A stretch of DNA of 7,188 nt from Clostridia bacterium. GTDB lineage: Bacteria > Bacillota > Clostridia > Lachnospirales > Cellulosilyticaceae. How positions within the stretch are numbered: the first letter of the stretch is position 1; each line of letters starts with the position of its first letter. Below the pieces are notes generated by a model that saw only the letters and a list, made by a program, of their open reading frames with translations, did no database searches and was not told where the DNA came from. The position numbers and the translations under genes were made by a program. The DNA lies in the NCBI GenBank assembly GCA_029256345.1, contig JAQSYC010000094.1, forward strand, positions 1 through 7,188, in the 5' to 3' direction. This document shows positions 1 to 6,469 of this stretch, piece after piece.

Positions 1-46
1 TATAGGATCGGGCCTTTTTGATTATAAAAATTTACAGGTTATTTCT

Positions 47-54
47 AAAAGGAG
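47..54 (+). promoter_or_regulatory. Ribosome binding site of pgk
   Basis: AAAAGGAG lies 10 nt before the ATG at 65 and fixes that ATG as the pgk start. The first 46 bases hold no gene. The GGGCC plus T-run at 10-19 could be the tail of a terminator for an upstream gene (gap would be usual here), but its other arm would lie outside the window, so this cannot be decided. Confidence 0.85.
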
Positions 55-64
55 ATTATTAAAA

Positions 65-1259
65 ATGTTAAATAAAAAAACAGTAGAAAGTTTACAAGGT
101 CTTGCAGGTAAAAAGGTATTAGTACGTTGTGACTTTAATGTACCCCTTAAAGAGGGTGTCATCCAAAACGAAAACCGTATTGTAGGGGCTCTTCCAACAA
201 TTAAGAAATTAATGGAACAAGGGGCAAAAGTGATCCTTTGCTCACATCTTGGCAAACCAAAAGGCGAAGCAAAACCTGAGCTTTCATTGGCGCCAGTTGC
301 AGAAAGTCTTTCTAAACATTTAGGGGTTGCTGTAAAATTTGCTGATGACAATGAAGTGGTTGGAGCAGCAACAAAAGCTATGGCAGCGGATCTTAAAGAC
401 GGCGAAGTGATGCTTCTTCAAAATACCCGTTACAGAGGAGAAGAAACAAAATATGGCAAAGATGAAGCAGCAGCTGAGTATGCAAAAGAACTGGCAGCGC
501 TTTGTGACAATGAAGTATTTGTAAACGATGCTTTTGGTACAGCACATCGTGCACACTGCTCAAATGTAGGTGTAACAAAGTTCACTAAAGAAAATGCAGT
601 AGGATACCTGATGGAAAAAGAAATCAAATTCCTTGGAGATTCTGTAGAGAATCCAGTGCGTCCTTTTGTAGCTATTCTTTAAGATAAACGTGATCAATAA
701 CCTTCTTGAAAAAGTAGATATCCTTATTATCGGTGGGGGTATGGCTTATACTTTCCTTAAAGCACAAGGGCAAGAAATAGGCGGATCACTTCTAGAAGAA
801 GATAAGATGGAATATGCTTTAGAAATGATTAAAAAAGCAGAAGAAAGAGGCGTTAAGCTTTTACTGCCAGTAGACCATGTGATCGGCAAGTCATTCTCTA
901 ATGATACAGAGTTCAAAACAGTAGAGACTATTGAAGCTGGCTGGTCAGGTTTTGATATTGGACCAAAAACAATTACACTTTACATGGAAGCTCTAAAAGG
1001 CGCTAAAACAGTTGTATGGAACGGACCAATGGGTGTGTTTGAGTTCGCGAACTTCGCAGAAGGTACTTTAAAAGTAGCAGAAGCACTTGCAAATCTTGAA
1101 GATGCAACAACAGTTATCGGGGGCGGAGACTCTGTAAATGCTGTTAAACGTCTAGGTTTCGCAGATAAAATGAGCCATATTTCAACAGGCGGCGGAGCAA
1201 GTCTTGAATTCCTTGAAGGTAAAGAACTTCCAGGGGTAGCAGCAGCTGATAATAAATAA
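65..1259 (+). pseudogene. pgk: Phosphoglycerate kinase, frameshifted by an apparent 20-nt deletion
   Basis: Phosphoglycerate kinase transfers phosphate from 1,3-bisphosphoglycerate to ADP in cytosolic glycolysis. Codons 1-205 (65-679) give the N-terminal substrate domain: RCDFNVP (21-27), SHLGKPKG (60-67), the LLQNTRYRGEE stretch (117-127) and NDAFGTAHRAH (154-164). The frame then hits TAA at 680-682. The C-terminal nucleotide domain continues in another frame from about 681 to 1259, with IIGGGMAYTF, WNGPMGVFE, GGGDS and STGGGAS all intact. At the join the family motif GGAKVSDKIN should lie between 'VAIL' and 'NVINN'. Only the last base of the Asp codon and KIN remain, so GGAKVS plus two bases of Asp are missing: 20 nt. 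Restoring them gives 404 codons, close to the usual length of about 395-400. Both halves look under full selection, so this is either a very recent mutation or a sequence error. It is the first gene in the window, upstream of tpiA and gpmI in an apparent operon. The downstream fragment could start at GTG 690, but no ribosome binding site supports that. Confidence 0.93.
677..689 (+). other. Deletion junction inside pgk
   Basis: CTT (677-679, Leu205) is followed directly by T-AAG-ATA-AAC. Read with the missing bases this is (GA)T-AAG-ATA-AAC, that is D-K-I-N of the conserved GGAKVSDKIN segment. The lost bases are inferred to encode GGAKVS and the first two bases of Asp. The first lysine of this loop, a nucleotide and transition-state ligand in the family, is gone. 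The second lysine survives but only in the downstream frame. Confidence 0.85.
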
Positions 1260-1285
1260 TAAAAGCAATCTGAGGATACTTATAA

Positions 1286-1335
1286 ATTTCACACTTTAAA
1301 GTTTAATTTATTTTGAAGGATCTATAGTGTGAAAT
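1286..1335 (+). repeat. Inverted repeat 1 between pgk and tpiA
   Basis: ATTTCACACT (1286-1295) and AGTGTGAAAT (1326-1335) are perfect 10-nt complements around a 30-nt centre. No U-tract follows, so it is not a classical terminator. It may be an RNA stem for processing or stability, or a DNA dyad. Confidence 0.6.
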
Positions 1336-1340
1336 CATTG

Positions 1341-1392
1341 AGAGAAACAACTTTGTATTGACGAATACTACAAGTCTATAGAGTGTTTCTCT
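1341..1392 (+). repeat. Inverted repeat 2 between pgk and tpiA
   Basis: AGAGAAACA (1341-1349) pairs perfectly with TGTTTCTCT (1384-1392). Inside sits a smaller hairpin, GTATT (1355-1359), GACG loop, AATAC (1364-1368), extended by CTT/AAG (1351-1353/1372-1374). It starts 5 nt after the previous repeat and ends 15 nt before the tpiA ribosome binding site. A weak promoter-like pair, TTGTAT (1354-1359) and TATAGA (1377-1382) with 17-nt spacing, overlaps it. Confidence 0.55.
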
Positions 1393-1422
1393 ATATAAAA
1401 CACCATCAAAGGAGATAGAATC

Positions 1423-2166
1423 ATGCGTAAAAAAATCATAGCAGGCAACTGGAAGATGAATATGACTCCAGCAAAAGCTGTAGAACTTATCAACACTTTA
1501 AAAGATAAAATCAATGTAGCAGATGTAGATGTAGTAGTATGCCCTCCTTATGTAGCACTTCCAGCGGTACTTGAGGCTGTAAAAGGAACAAATATTGAAG
1601 TAGGCGCACAAAATATGTATTTTGAAGAAAGCGGAGCCTATACTGGAGAAATAGCACCAGATATGCTTGTAGAGCTTGGCGTAAAATACGTTATTATTGG
1701 TCACTCAGAAAGAAGACAATACTTTGCTGAAACAGACGTGACTGTCAATAAAAAAGTAAAAAAAGCTATTGAGCATAACCTCATTCCTATTCTTTGCGTA
1801 GGTGAAAGCCTAGAAGCAAGAGAACAAGGGATTACTATCGATTTAGTACGTCAGCAGACAAAGATTGCACTCAAAGATGTGGCAACGATGGATGTTAAAA
1901 AAGTTGTTATTGCTTACGAACCTATTTGGGCAATCGGAACAGGCAGAACAGCCACTTCAGGTCAAGCAGAAGAAGTATGCAAGGCTATAAGAGACGTAGT
2001 AGCTGAAGTGTATGGAAGCGGCGTAGCTGATGAAGTAAGAGTACAATACGGCGGCTCTGTAAACGGCGCTAATGCCAATGAGTTATTTAACATGGGCAAT
2101 ATCGATGGGGGCTTAGTAGGTGGAGCAAGTCTTAAAGAAGAGTTTGTATCTATTGTAAACTACTAA
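1423..2166 (+). CDS. tpiA: Triosephosphate isomerase
   Basis: TpiA interconverts dihydroxyacetone phosphate and glyceraldehyde 3-phosphate as a soluble TIM-barrel enzyme, normally a dimer. The 247-aa product has the usual bacterial length and all signature parts: AGNWKMN (7-13) with the substrate residues Asn9 and Lys11, VIIGHSERR (90-98) with catalytic His94, AYEPIWAIGTG (164-174) with catalytic Glu166 at the base of flexible loop 6, YGGSV (209-213), and the phosphate-binding GG in LVGGASL (231-237). AAAGGAG at 1408-1414 is 8 nt before the ATG. The gene is 163 nt after pgk and only 16 nt before gpmI, so it is almost certainly co-transcribed with gpmI. No terminator separates it from pgk, although two inverted repeats lie between them. 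Nothing is odd in the protein itself. Confidence 0.98.
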   Translation: MRKKIIAGNWKMNMTPAKAVELINTLKDKINVADVDVVVCPPYVALPAVLEAVKGTNIEVGAQNMYFEESGAYTGEIAPDMLVELGVKYVIIGHSERRQYFAETDVTVNKKVKKAIEHNLIPILCVGESLEAREQGITIDLVRQQTKIALKDVATMDVKKVVIAYEPIWAIGTGRTATSGQAEEVCKAIRDVVAEVYGSGVADEVRVQYGGSVNGANANELFNMGNIDGGLVGGASLKEEFVSIVNY

Positions 2167-2171
2167 GATTT

Positions 2172-2178
2172 AAAGGAG
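2172..2178 (+). promoter_or_regulatory. Ribosome binding site deciding the gpmI start
   Basis: AAAGGAG is followed by two adjacent ATG codons, 2183 (4 nt away) and 2186 (7 nt away). The spacing favours 2186, which shortens the protein by one residue and puts the catalytic serine at position 62, as I recall it for the Geobacillus enzyme. Confidence 0.7.
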
Positions 2179-2182
2179 AATA

Positions 2183-3721
2183 ATGATGAGTAAACAAACA
2201 ACGTTGTTGTTAATACTGGATGGATTTGGTATTAATGAGAGATGCGAAGCAAATGCTATTTGCCAAGCAGAAAAACCTCATATAGATAGAATCATGAAAC
2301 AGTATCCCACTGTAAAAGGTTATGCAAGTGGTATGGCAGTAGGTCTTCCAGATGGACAGATGGGTAATTCAGAGGTTGGGCATCTTAATATGGGAGCCGG
2401 ACGTACTGTTTATCAAGAACTCACACGTATCACAAAGTCTATTGCAGATGGTGATTTCTTTACCAATAAAGCGCTTCTGAAAGGCATACAAAACTGTATC
2501 GATAAAGATTCAGCGCTTCATTTATTTGGACTCCTTTCAGACGGAGGTGTGCACAGTCACATTACCCATGTTTATGGACTTTTAGAAATGGCCAAAAAAG
2601 CTGGACTGACTAAAGTATATGTACATCTTTTCTTAGACGGCCGTGATACGCCGCCTACATCTGGTAAAGGTTATGCAGAGGATTTGGCAGCTAAGATCCG
2701 AGAAATTGGTGTAGGTGAGATTGCCTCAGTATCTGGCCGTTACTACGCTATGGACCGTGATAATAGATGGGACCGTGTTGAAAAAGCTTATGATACCATT
2801 GCAAAAGGTATAGGCAATGAAGCTACGGATGCAGTAGAAGCCATTGCAGCTTCTTATGCAGAAGGCAAAAATGATGAGTTTGTACTGCCTACAGTCATTA
2901 CTAAAGACGGTGCTCCAGTAGGGAAAGTGTCAGAAAATGATACGGTTATTTTCTTTAACTTCAGACCAGACAGAGCCCGTGAGATCACAAGAGTATTTTG
3001 TGACCCAGAGTTCTCAGGTTTTGAAAGAAACAGAATCCCTGTACACTTTGTAACCTTTACACAATATGATATTACCATTCCAAATAAAGAAGTGGCTTTT
3101 GCACCTCAGACCTTGACCAATACTTTTGGTGAATACTTAGCTCAACAGGGCAAAACACAGCTGCGTATTGCAGAAACAGAAAAATATGCTCATGTAACCT
3201 TTTTCTTTAATGGCGGCGCAGAGGAGCCAAACCCAGGGGAAGAAAGAAAGCTGATTCCATCACCCAAAGTTGCCACTTATGACTTGCAGCCAGAGATGAG
3301 TGTTTATGAAGTAGCTGATCAGCTGGAAGAGTCCATCAGATCAGGGAAATATGATGTGATTGTAGCAAACTTTGCAAACCCAGACATGGTAGGTCATACA
3401 GGTATGCTGGAAGCTGCAAAAGCGGCCATAGAAGCTGTTGACAAAGCAGTGGGCAAGGTTATTAAGGCTATTGAAGAAACCAATGGCTATGCCTTTATCT
3501 GTGCAGACCACGGGAATGCAGAGCAGATGATAGACTATACTAACAATGAGCCTTTCACTGCACATACGATCAATCCAGTTCCTTTTGTTCTTGTTAATTA
3601 TAAAGAAGGGGTAACCCTTAAAGAAGGCGGCAAGCTTGCAGATATAGCCCCAACCCTTCTTGAAATGATGGGAATGGATAAACCAGCGGAAATGACAGGG
3701 GAATCCCTGCTTCAAAAATAA
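2183..3721 (+). CDS. gpmI: 2,3-bisphosphoglycerate-independent phosphoglycerate mutase
   Basis: GpmI interconverts 3- and 2-phosphoglycerate through a phosphoserine intermediate and needs two Mn2+ ions; it acts in the cytosol between Pgk and enolase. The product is 512 aa (511 from the second ATG), the normal length. The alkaline-phosphatase-like domain is split around an inserted phosphotransferase domain, as in the family. Visible motifs are LDGFG (12-16) with metal ligand Asp13, GNSEVGH (61-67) with catalytic Ser63, GGVHSH (121-126), DGRDTPP (152-158), SGRYYAMDRD (184-193), RPDRAR (261-266), TEKYAH (332-337) with Lys334, NPDMVGHTG (399-407) with metal ligands Asp401 and His405, ADHGN (441-445) with Asp442 and His443, and His461 in TAHT. 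It is unrelated to the 2,3-BPG-dependent GpmA. It is the last gene of the operon and a strong terminator begins 27 nt after its stop codon. Confidence 0.98.
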   Translation: MMSKQTTLLLILDGFGINERCEANAICQAEKPHIDRIMKQYPTVKGYASGMAVGLPDGQMGNSEVGHLNMGAGRTVYQELTRITKSIADGDFFTNKALLKGIQNCIDKDSALHLFGLLSDGGVHSHITHVYGLLEMAKKAGLTKVYVHLFLDGRDTPPTSGKGYAEDLAAKIREIGVGEIASVSGRYYAMDRDNRWDRVEKAYDTIAKGIGNEATDAVEAIAASYAEGKNDEFVLPTVITKDGAPVGKVSENDTVIFFNFRPDRAREITRVFCDPEFSGFERNRIPVHFVTFTQYDITIPNKEVAFAPQTLTNTFGEYLAQQGKTQLRIAETEKYAHVTFFFNGGAEEPNPGEERKLIPSPKVATYDLQPEMSVYEVADQLEESIRSGKYDVIVANFANPDMVGHTGMLEAAKAAIEAVDKAVGKVIKAIEETNGYAFICADHGNAEQMIDYTNNEPFTAHTINPVPFVLVNYKEGVTLKEGGKLADIAPTLLEMMGMDKPAEMTGESLLQK

Positions 3722-3747
3722 TCAACCAGTCATTATTAAAAATACAG

Positions 3748-3793
3748 ATAGTGTACCAAGCTTTTGGATAAAAGTTTGATACACTATTTTTTT
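3748..3793 (+). terminator. Intrinsic terminator after gpmI
   Basis: ATAGTGTA (3748-3755) pairs with TACACTAT (3780-3787). After one mismatch the stem continues (CAAG with TTTG-side bases, then CTTTT/AAAAG) to a GGAT loop at 3766-3769. Seven T residues (3787-3793) follow. This ends the pgk-tpiA-gpmI transcript and separates it from eno. Confidence 0.9.
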
Positions 3794-3825
3794 GAAAAAA
3801 TTTTTAAATTTTACATAGATATATC

Positions 3826-3867
3826 TTGATATAATTTTGGTATTGTGTCAACATATAGATATAGAAT
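3826..3867 (+). promoter_or_regulatory. Probable eno promoter region
   Basis: Several sigma-A-like boxes overlap here. The best-spaced pair is TTGGTA (3837-3842), 17 nt, TATAGA (3860-3865). A perfect TATAAT sits at 3830-3835, but its nearest -35-like box (TTTACA, 3810-3815) is only 14 nt away. TATAGA also occurs at 3854-3859. A promoter is expected because a strong terminator lies just upstream; which boxes are used is uncertain. Confidence 0.5.
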
Positions 3868-3871
3868 TCAT

Positions 3872-3957
3872 AAAGAGGTCAGAAACAGATGGGTTTTATA
3901 AACGCCAAATTAAAGGAGTAAATGGGTCAGCATTTACTATGCATAAATTGGCTTTGA
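3872..3957 (+). promoter_or_regulatory. eno leader with two mini-ORFs and a hairpin
   Basis: AAAGAGG (3872-3878) precedes a 10-codon ORF, MGFINAKLKE (3889-3921). Its stop TAA directly abuts the ATG of an 11-codon ORF, MGQHLLCINWL (3922-3957). The SD-like AAAGGAG (3912-3918) for the second lies inside the first, only 3 nt from the ATG. AGTAAATG (3917-3924) and CATTTACT (3931-3938) form a perfect 8-bp stem with a GGTCAG loop; it would bury the second ATG and the end of its SD. No U-tract follows, so it is not a terminator. It may be a regulatory or structured leader, or chance; the mini-ORFs have no known homologue that I recognise. Confidence 0.3.
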
Positions 3958-4005
3958 AAAGGTAAAAATACTTTAGAATATTAATAAGAATGGGAGGCTT
4001 TGATC

Positions 4006-5325
4006 ATGAAGGGATATATAGAAATTTTAGATGTATTTGCAAGAGAAGTGATAGACTCAAGGGCAAACCCTACTATAGAAGTTGAAGTTGTTGTAGAAGG
4101 TAACTATGTAGGACGTGCTATTGTTCCGTCGGGTGCATCTACTGGTGAGAGAGAAGCTATTGAGCTTAGGGATGAAGATGCTTCAAGATACAATGGTAAA
4201 GGTGTTACAAAAGCTGTAGATAATGTCAACAAAGTGATTGCTGAAACTATTATTGGCATGAATGCTTTAGACCAGACAACGATAGATCAGATGCTTATTG
4301 ATTTAGATGGTACGCCAACTAAATCAAAGCTTGGTGCTAATGCTATCTTAGGAGTCTCTATGGCTGTTGCAAAAGCGGCTGCAAAGGCACTCAAAGTACC
4401 GCTATATCAGTATTTGGGTGGGTTTAATGCAAAGGTGCTTCCTGTGCCTATGATGAATATTTTAAATGGCGGCCAGCATGCAGACAATACAGTGGACCTT
4501 CAGGAGTTTATGATTATGCCAGTGGGTGCTCCTAGCTTTAAAGAAGCACTCAGAATGTGTATCGAAGTGTATCATACACTCAAAAAAGTATTAAACGGCA
4601 GAGGACTTGCAACTGGAGTAGGTGATGAGGGTGGTTTTGCACCAGACCTTTCTACGGCAGAAGAAGTACTTACATTGATTGTAGAAGCAATACAAAAAGC
4701 AGGTTATACACCTGGTGAACAAATCTATATTGCCTTAGATGCAGCAGCTTCTGAACTTTATAATTCAGTAGACGGCAAATACTACTTTGAAGGTGAAAGT
4801 AAAATGCGAGGTAAAGAGATTATCAGAACATCTGAAGAGATGGTTGACTACTATGAAAGCCTAGTAGACAAATTCCCTATTATATCTATAGAAGATGGGG
4901 TTGGAGAAAATGACTGGCAAGGTTGGGAACTCCTCACTAAGAGACTTGGCAGCAGAGTGCAGCTGGTAGGAGATGACCTTTTTGTAACCAATACTGAGAT
5001 TTTAGAAAAAGGGATTCAAAAGGGTGTAGGTAACTCTATTCTTATAAAGGTTAACCAGATTGGTACCCTTACAGAGACCTTTAATGCCATCGAAATGGCT
5101 ACGAGAGCAGGGTACACAGCAGTAGTATCTCATCGCTCTGGTGAATCAGAAGATGCAACCATAGCTGATATCGTAGTGGGCGTTAATGCAGGACAGATCA
5201 AAACCGGTGCGCCTGCCCGCTCAGACAGAACAGCTAAATACAACCAACTCCTTCGTATTGAAGAGCAGTTAGGTGATGTAGCAGAATACAGAGGTATCAA
5301 ATCTTTCTTTAACATCAAGAAATAA
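4006..5325 (+). CDS. eno: Enolase (phosphopyruvate hydratase)
   Basis: Enolase dehydrates 2-phosphoglycerate to phosphoenolpyruvate, Mg2+-dependent, in the cytosol. I start it at ATG 4006, which has GGGAGG at 3992-3997 (8-nt spacing); the in-frame TTG at 4000 is only 2 nt from that site. This gives 439 aa, slightly above the usual 430 or so. All active-site elements are present: PSGAST (41-46), NGGQHADN (154-161), GDEGG (206-210) with acid/base Glu208, Mg ligands Asp245, Glu296 (SIEDG) and Asp323 (GDDLFVTN), general base Lys348 (KVNQIGT), SHRSGE (375-380) and Lys399 in QIKTG. The near-invariant N-terminal motif DSRGNPT reads DSRANPT (17-23) here, a mild Gly-to-Ala change away from the catalytic residues. 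It has its own promoter region and terminator, so it is probably transcribed apart from the upstream glycolytic genes. Confidence 0.98.
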   Translation: MKGYIEILDVFAREVIDSRANPTIEVEVVVEGNYVGRAIVPSGASTGEREAIELRDEDASRYNGKGVTKAVDNVNKVIAETIIGMNALDQTTIDQMLIDLDGTPTKSKLGANAILGVSMAVAKAAAKALKVPLYQYLGGFNAKVLPVPMMNILNGGQHADNTVDLQEFMIMPVGAPSFKEALRMCIEVYHTLKKVLNGRGLATGVGDEGGFAPDLSTAEEVLTLIVEAIQKAGYTPGEQIYIALDAAASELYNSVDGKYYFEGESKMRGKEIIRTSEEMVDYYESLVDKFPIISIEDGVGENDWQGWELLTKRLGSRVQLVGDDLFVTNTEILEKGIQKGVGNSILIKVNQIGTLTETFNAIEMATRAGYTAVVSHRSGESEDATIADIVVGVNAGQIKTGAPARSDRTAKYNQLLRIEEQLGDVAEYRGIKSFFNIKK

Positions 5326-5368
5326 AAAGGTTAGATGAGAAAGTTGATCATCAATCATTAACCATAAA

Positions 5369-5405
5369 AGGACAGATTTAGAGTATTCTAAGTCTGTCTT
5401 ATTTT
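5369..5405 (+). terminator. Intrinsic terminator after eno
   Basis: GACAGATTTAGA (5371-5382) pairs with TCTAAGTCTGTC (5387-5398) over 12 bp with one G-U, around a GTAT loop. T-rich TTATTTT (5399-5405) follows. The stem lies 45 nt after the eno stop codon. Confidence 0.88.
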
Positions 5406-5442
5406 GCATAAAAGAGCTTTTTTAGGGGGAAAAAACAGTTGT

Positions 5443-5481
5443 TTAAAACATGTTGACTAATTGGTCAATATGTTTTAATAT
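5443..5481 (+). promoter_or_regulatory. Promoter overlapped by a long palindrome (putative operator)
   Basis: TTGACT (5453-5458, 5/6 to consensus), 17 nt, TAATAT (5476-5481, 4/6) form a plausible sigma-A promoter. The same bases lie in a dyad: 5443-5457 is complementary to 5464-5478 over 15 nt, with one G-U position, around a 6-bp centre. The core reads TTGACTAATTGGTCAA. A dyad covering the -35 box and spacer is the usual layout of a repressor operator. Alternatively it may act as an RNA hairpin, but no U-tract terminator follows. It is the likely promoter of the Yip1-family gene, about 115 nt downstream. Confidence 0.6.
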
Positions 5482-5497
5482 AAAAAGTATAAACTAC

Positions 5498-5516
5498 GAA
5501 ATATATAAAATATTTC
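5498..5516 (+). repeat. Short perfect dyad upstream of the Yip1-family gene
   Basis: GAAATAT (5498-5504) and ATATTTC (5510-5516) are perfect 7-nt inverted arms around ATAAA. The sequence is pure AT apart from the end bases, so chance is possible, but it sits just downstream of the predicted start of transcription. Confidence 0.35.
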
Positions 5517-5525
5517 TAATTGTTT

Positions 5526-5542
5526 TATCAAAGTATTTGATA
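5526..5542 (+). repeat. Second short perfect dyad upstream of the Yip1-family gene
   Basis: TATCAAAGTATTTGATA is a perfect 7-bp dyad with a 3-bp centre, the size and symmetry of a dimeric repressor site. It lies 54 nt before the chosen start codon. I do not recognise the regulator. Confidence 0.4.
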
Positions 5543-5580
5543 CATAATAGTCATTAGGAAGTAAATAGTTAAATAGTCAT

Positions 5581-5587
5581 GGAGGGG
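5581..5587 (+). promoter_or_regulatory. Ribosome binding site deciding the Yip1-family start
   Basis: GGAGGGG lies 9 nt before ATG 5597. The upstream in-frame ATG at 5579 overlaps this site and has no SD of its own, so the start is put at 5597. Confidence 0.8.
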
Positions 5588-5596
5588 AAATTTAAA

Positions 5597-6409
5597 ATGA
5601 GTGAAGAAAAAGTACAATTAGACGACCAAGGAAGGGATTATTTAGACGGTGGTTTTGCTGTAGTCGATAGAGAAAAGATTATTGAAGAAGAAACAAGGGT
5701 AATTACCCCTTGGTATAAGCACTTTATCAACGTATTTGTTGCACCAAGAAAAATGATGGAGGAAAACTTTTATCAGGATCCGCCTAAAGGGGTAAGTATT
5801 GGTATAGTAGGCGCTATTTTATTTACCGTTATTATGACGTTATTGACGTTGCAAAATCCTATTACAAAACAGCAGTCGCTAGATGCCATGAGAATGAATG
5901 GAATAGCTGAAGAGATGCTTGGACAGAATTATGTCATGGCACAAGTAACTGGAACGATAATCGCAGTTGTTGTTATTTTTGTTGGGGCTTTTTTTACGGC
6001 GCTTGTTATTCAAATTGTCAAAGCAATTATTAAGGATAAAGGCAGATTTGGTTCACTTTTTACAGTAGCACTGCTTTCACAAATGGTTGCAGCGGCACTG
6101 ATGTGTATTGATAGACTGATCGCCATAGTGATTCCAACGGCTAGTACAAGTGTGTTAGGTCTTCCCATTTTACTCAGTGAGGATATTATGATCACGAATA
6201 TGACACTGGGAATACTGGCCCAAATAGCTACGATTCCGTCTATCTTAAGCATTTGCATATTAGTGATTGGATATTCGGTGGTTACAAGAACAAGTACTAA
6301 AAAAAGTATTGCAGTGATTGCAGGTGTTGAGGTATTTTTCATACTGGTGAGCCTTGGGTTTGCTTATGTAGGTCAAATGTTTATGCAAAATATGCAGTCA
6401 GGCCTATAA
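5597..6409 (+). CDS. Yip1-family multi-pass membrane protein
   Basis: The 270-aa product has a charged, acidic N-terminus of about 40 residues, then WYKHFINVFVAPRKMMEE (39-56), the kind of segment that opens bacterial Yip1-domain proteins. About five hydrophobic helices follow at roughly 66-86, 116-143, 152-180, 200-228 and 236-259, with a polar loop at 87-115. This fits the Yip1 (PF04893-like) layout; the family's function in bacteria is not established and I do not assign one. There is no signal peptide or catalytic motif. It has its own promoter with dyads, follows the eno terminator, and ends 102 nt before secG with no convincing terminator, so some read-through into secG is likely. Its position between eno and secG, which are often adjacent in Clostridia, suggests insertion of an accessory gene, but its base composition resembles that of the neighbours. 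Membrane protein is near certain; the family call is from overall pattern. Confidence 0.8.
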   Translation: MSEEKVQLDDQGRDYLDGGFAVVDREKIIEEETRVITPWYKHFINVFVAPRKMMEENFYQDPPKGVSIGIVGAILFTVIMTLLTLQNPITKQQSLDAMRMNGIAEEMLGQNYVMAQVTGTIIAVVVIFVGAFFTALVIQIVKAIIKDKGRFGSLFTVALLSQMVAAALMCIDRLIAIVIPTASTSVLGLPILLSEDIMITNMTLGILAQIATIPSILSICILVIGYSVVTRTSTKKSIAVIAGVEVFFILVSLGFAYVGQMFMQNMQSGL

Positions 6410-6433
6410 AGCGGATAGGGCTTATTTGCAAAA

Positions 6434-6469
6434 TTGATTGATTTCTTAACAAATTTATGATAGTATAAG
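6434..6469 (+). promoter_or_regulatory. Probable secG promoter region
   Basis: TTGATT (6434-6439), 16 nt, TATGAT (6456-6461) is one plausible sigma-A pair. TTGATT (6438-6443), 17 nt, TAGTAT (6461-6466) is another. The boxes overlap and cannot be separated by eye. The region lies 43 nt before the secG start, after the Yip1-family stop. Confidence 0.45.

Noticed and set aside
22..627. Overlapping minus-strand ORFs of 61-109 codons opposite pgk
   Set aside because: The real coding signal is the conserved PGK on the + strand. The antisense products are Cys/Phe/Ser-rich without motifs, and I saw no ribosome binding sites for them.
660..700. Programmed frameshift or translational bypass joining the pgk halves
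   Set aside because: Recoding can skip or re-read bases but cannot supply the missing GGAKVS residues. There is also no slippery heptamer or downstream stem at the join.
690..1259. Separate gene starting at GTG 690
   Set aside because: It begins in the middle of the conserved NVINN segment and has no ribosome binding site; it is the C-terminal half of pgk.
4000..4005. TTG at 4000 as the enolase start
   Set aside because: It is only 2 nt from the GGGAGG site, whereas ATG 4006 has 8-nt spacing.
5579..5596. ATG 5579 as the Yip1-family start
   Set aside because: The GGAGGGG ribosome binding site lies inside this extension, so the following ATG at 5597 must be the start.
6010..6342. Minus-strand 110-codon ORF with hydrophobic residues opposite the Yip1-family gene
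   Set aside because: Hydrophobic antisense frames are expected opposite membrane-protein genes. I saw no ribosome binding site or recognisable motif.
6402..6426. Hairpin at the end of the Yip1-family gene as a terminator
   Set aside because: Only about five pairs (CCTAT/ATAGG), overlapping the stop codon, and followed by TTATTTG rather than a T run; too weak to call.
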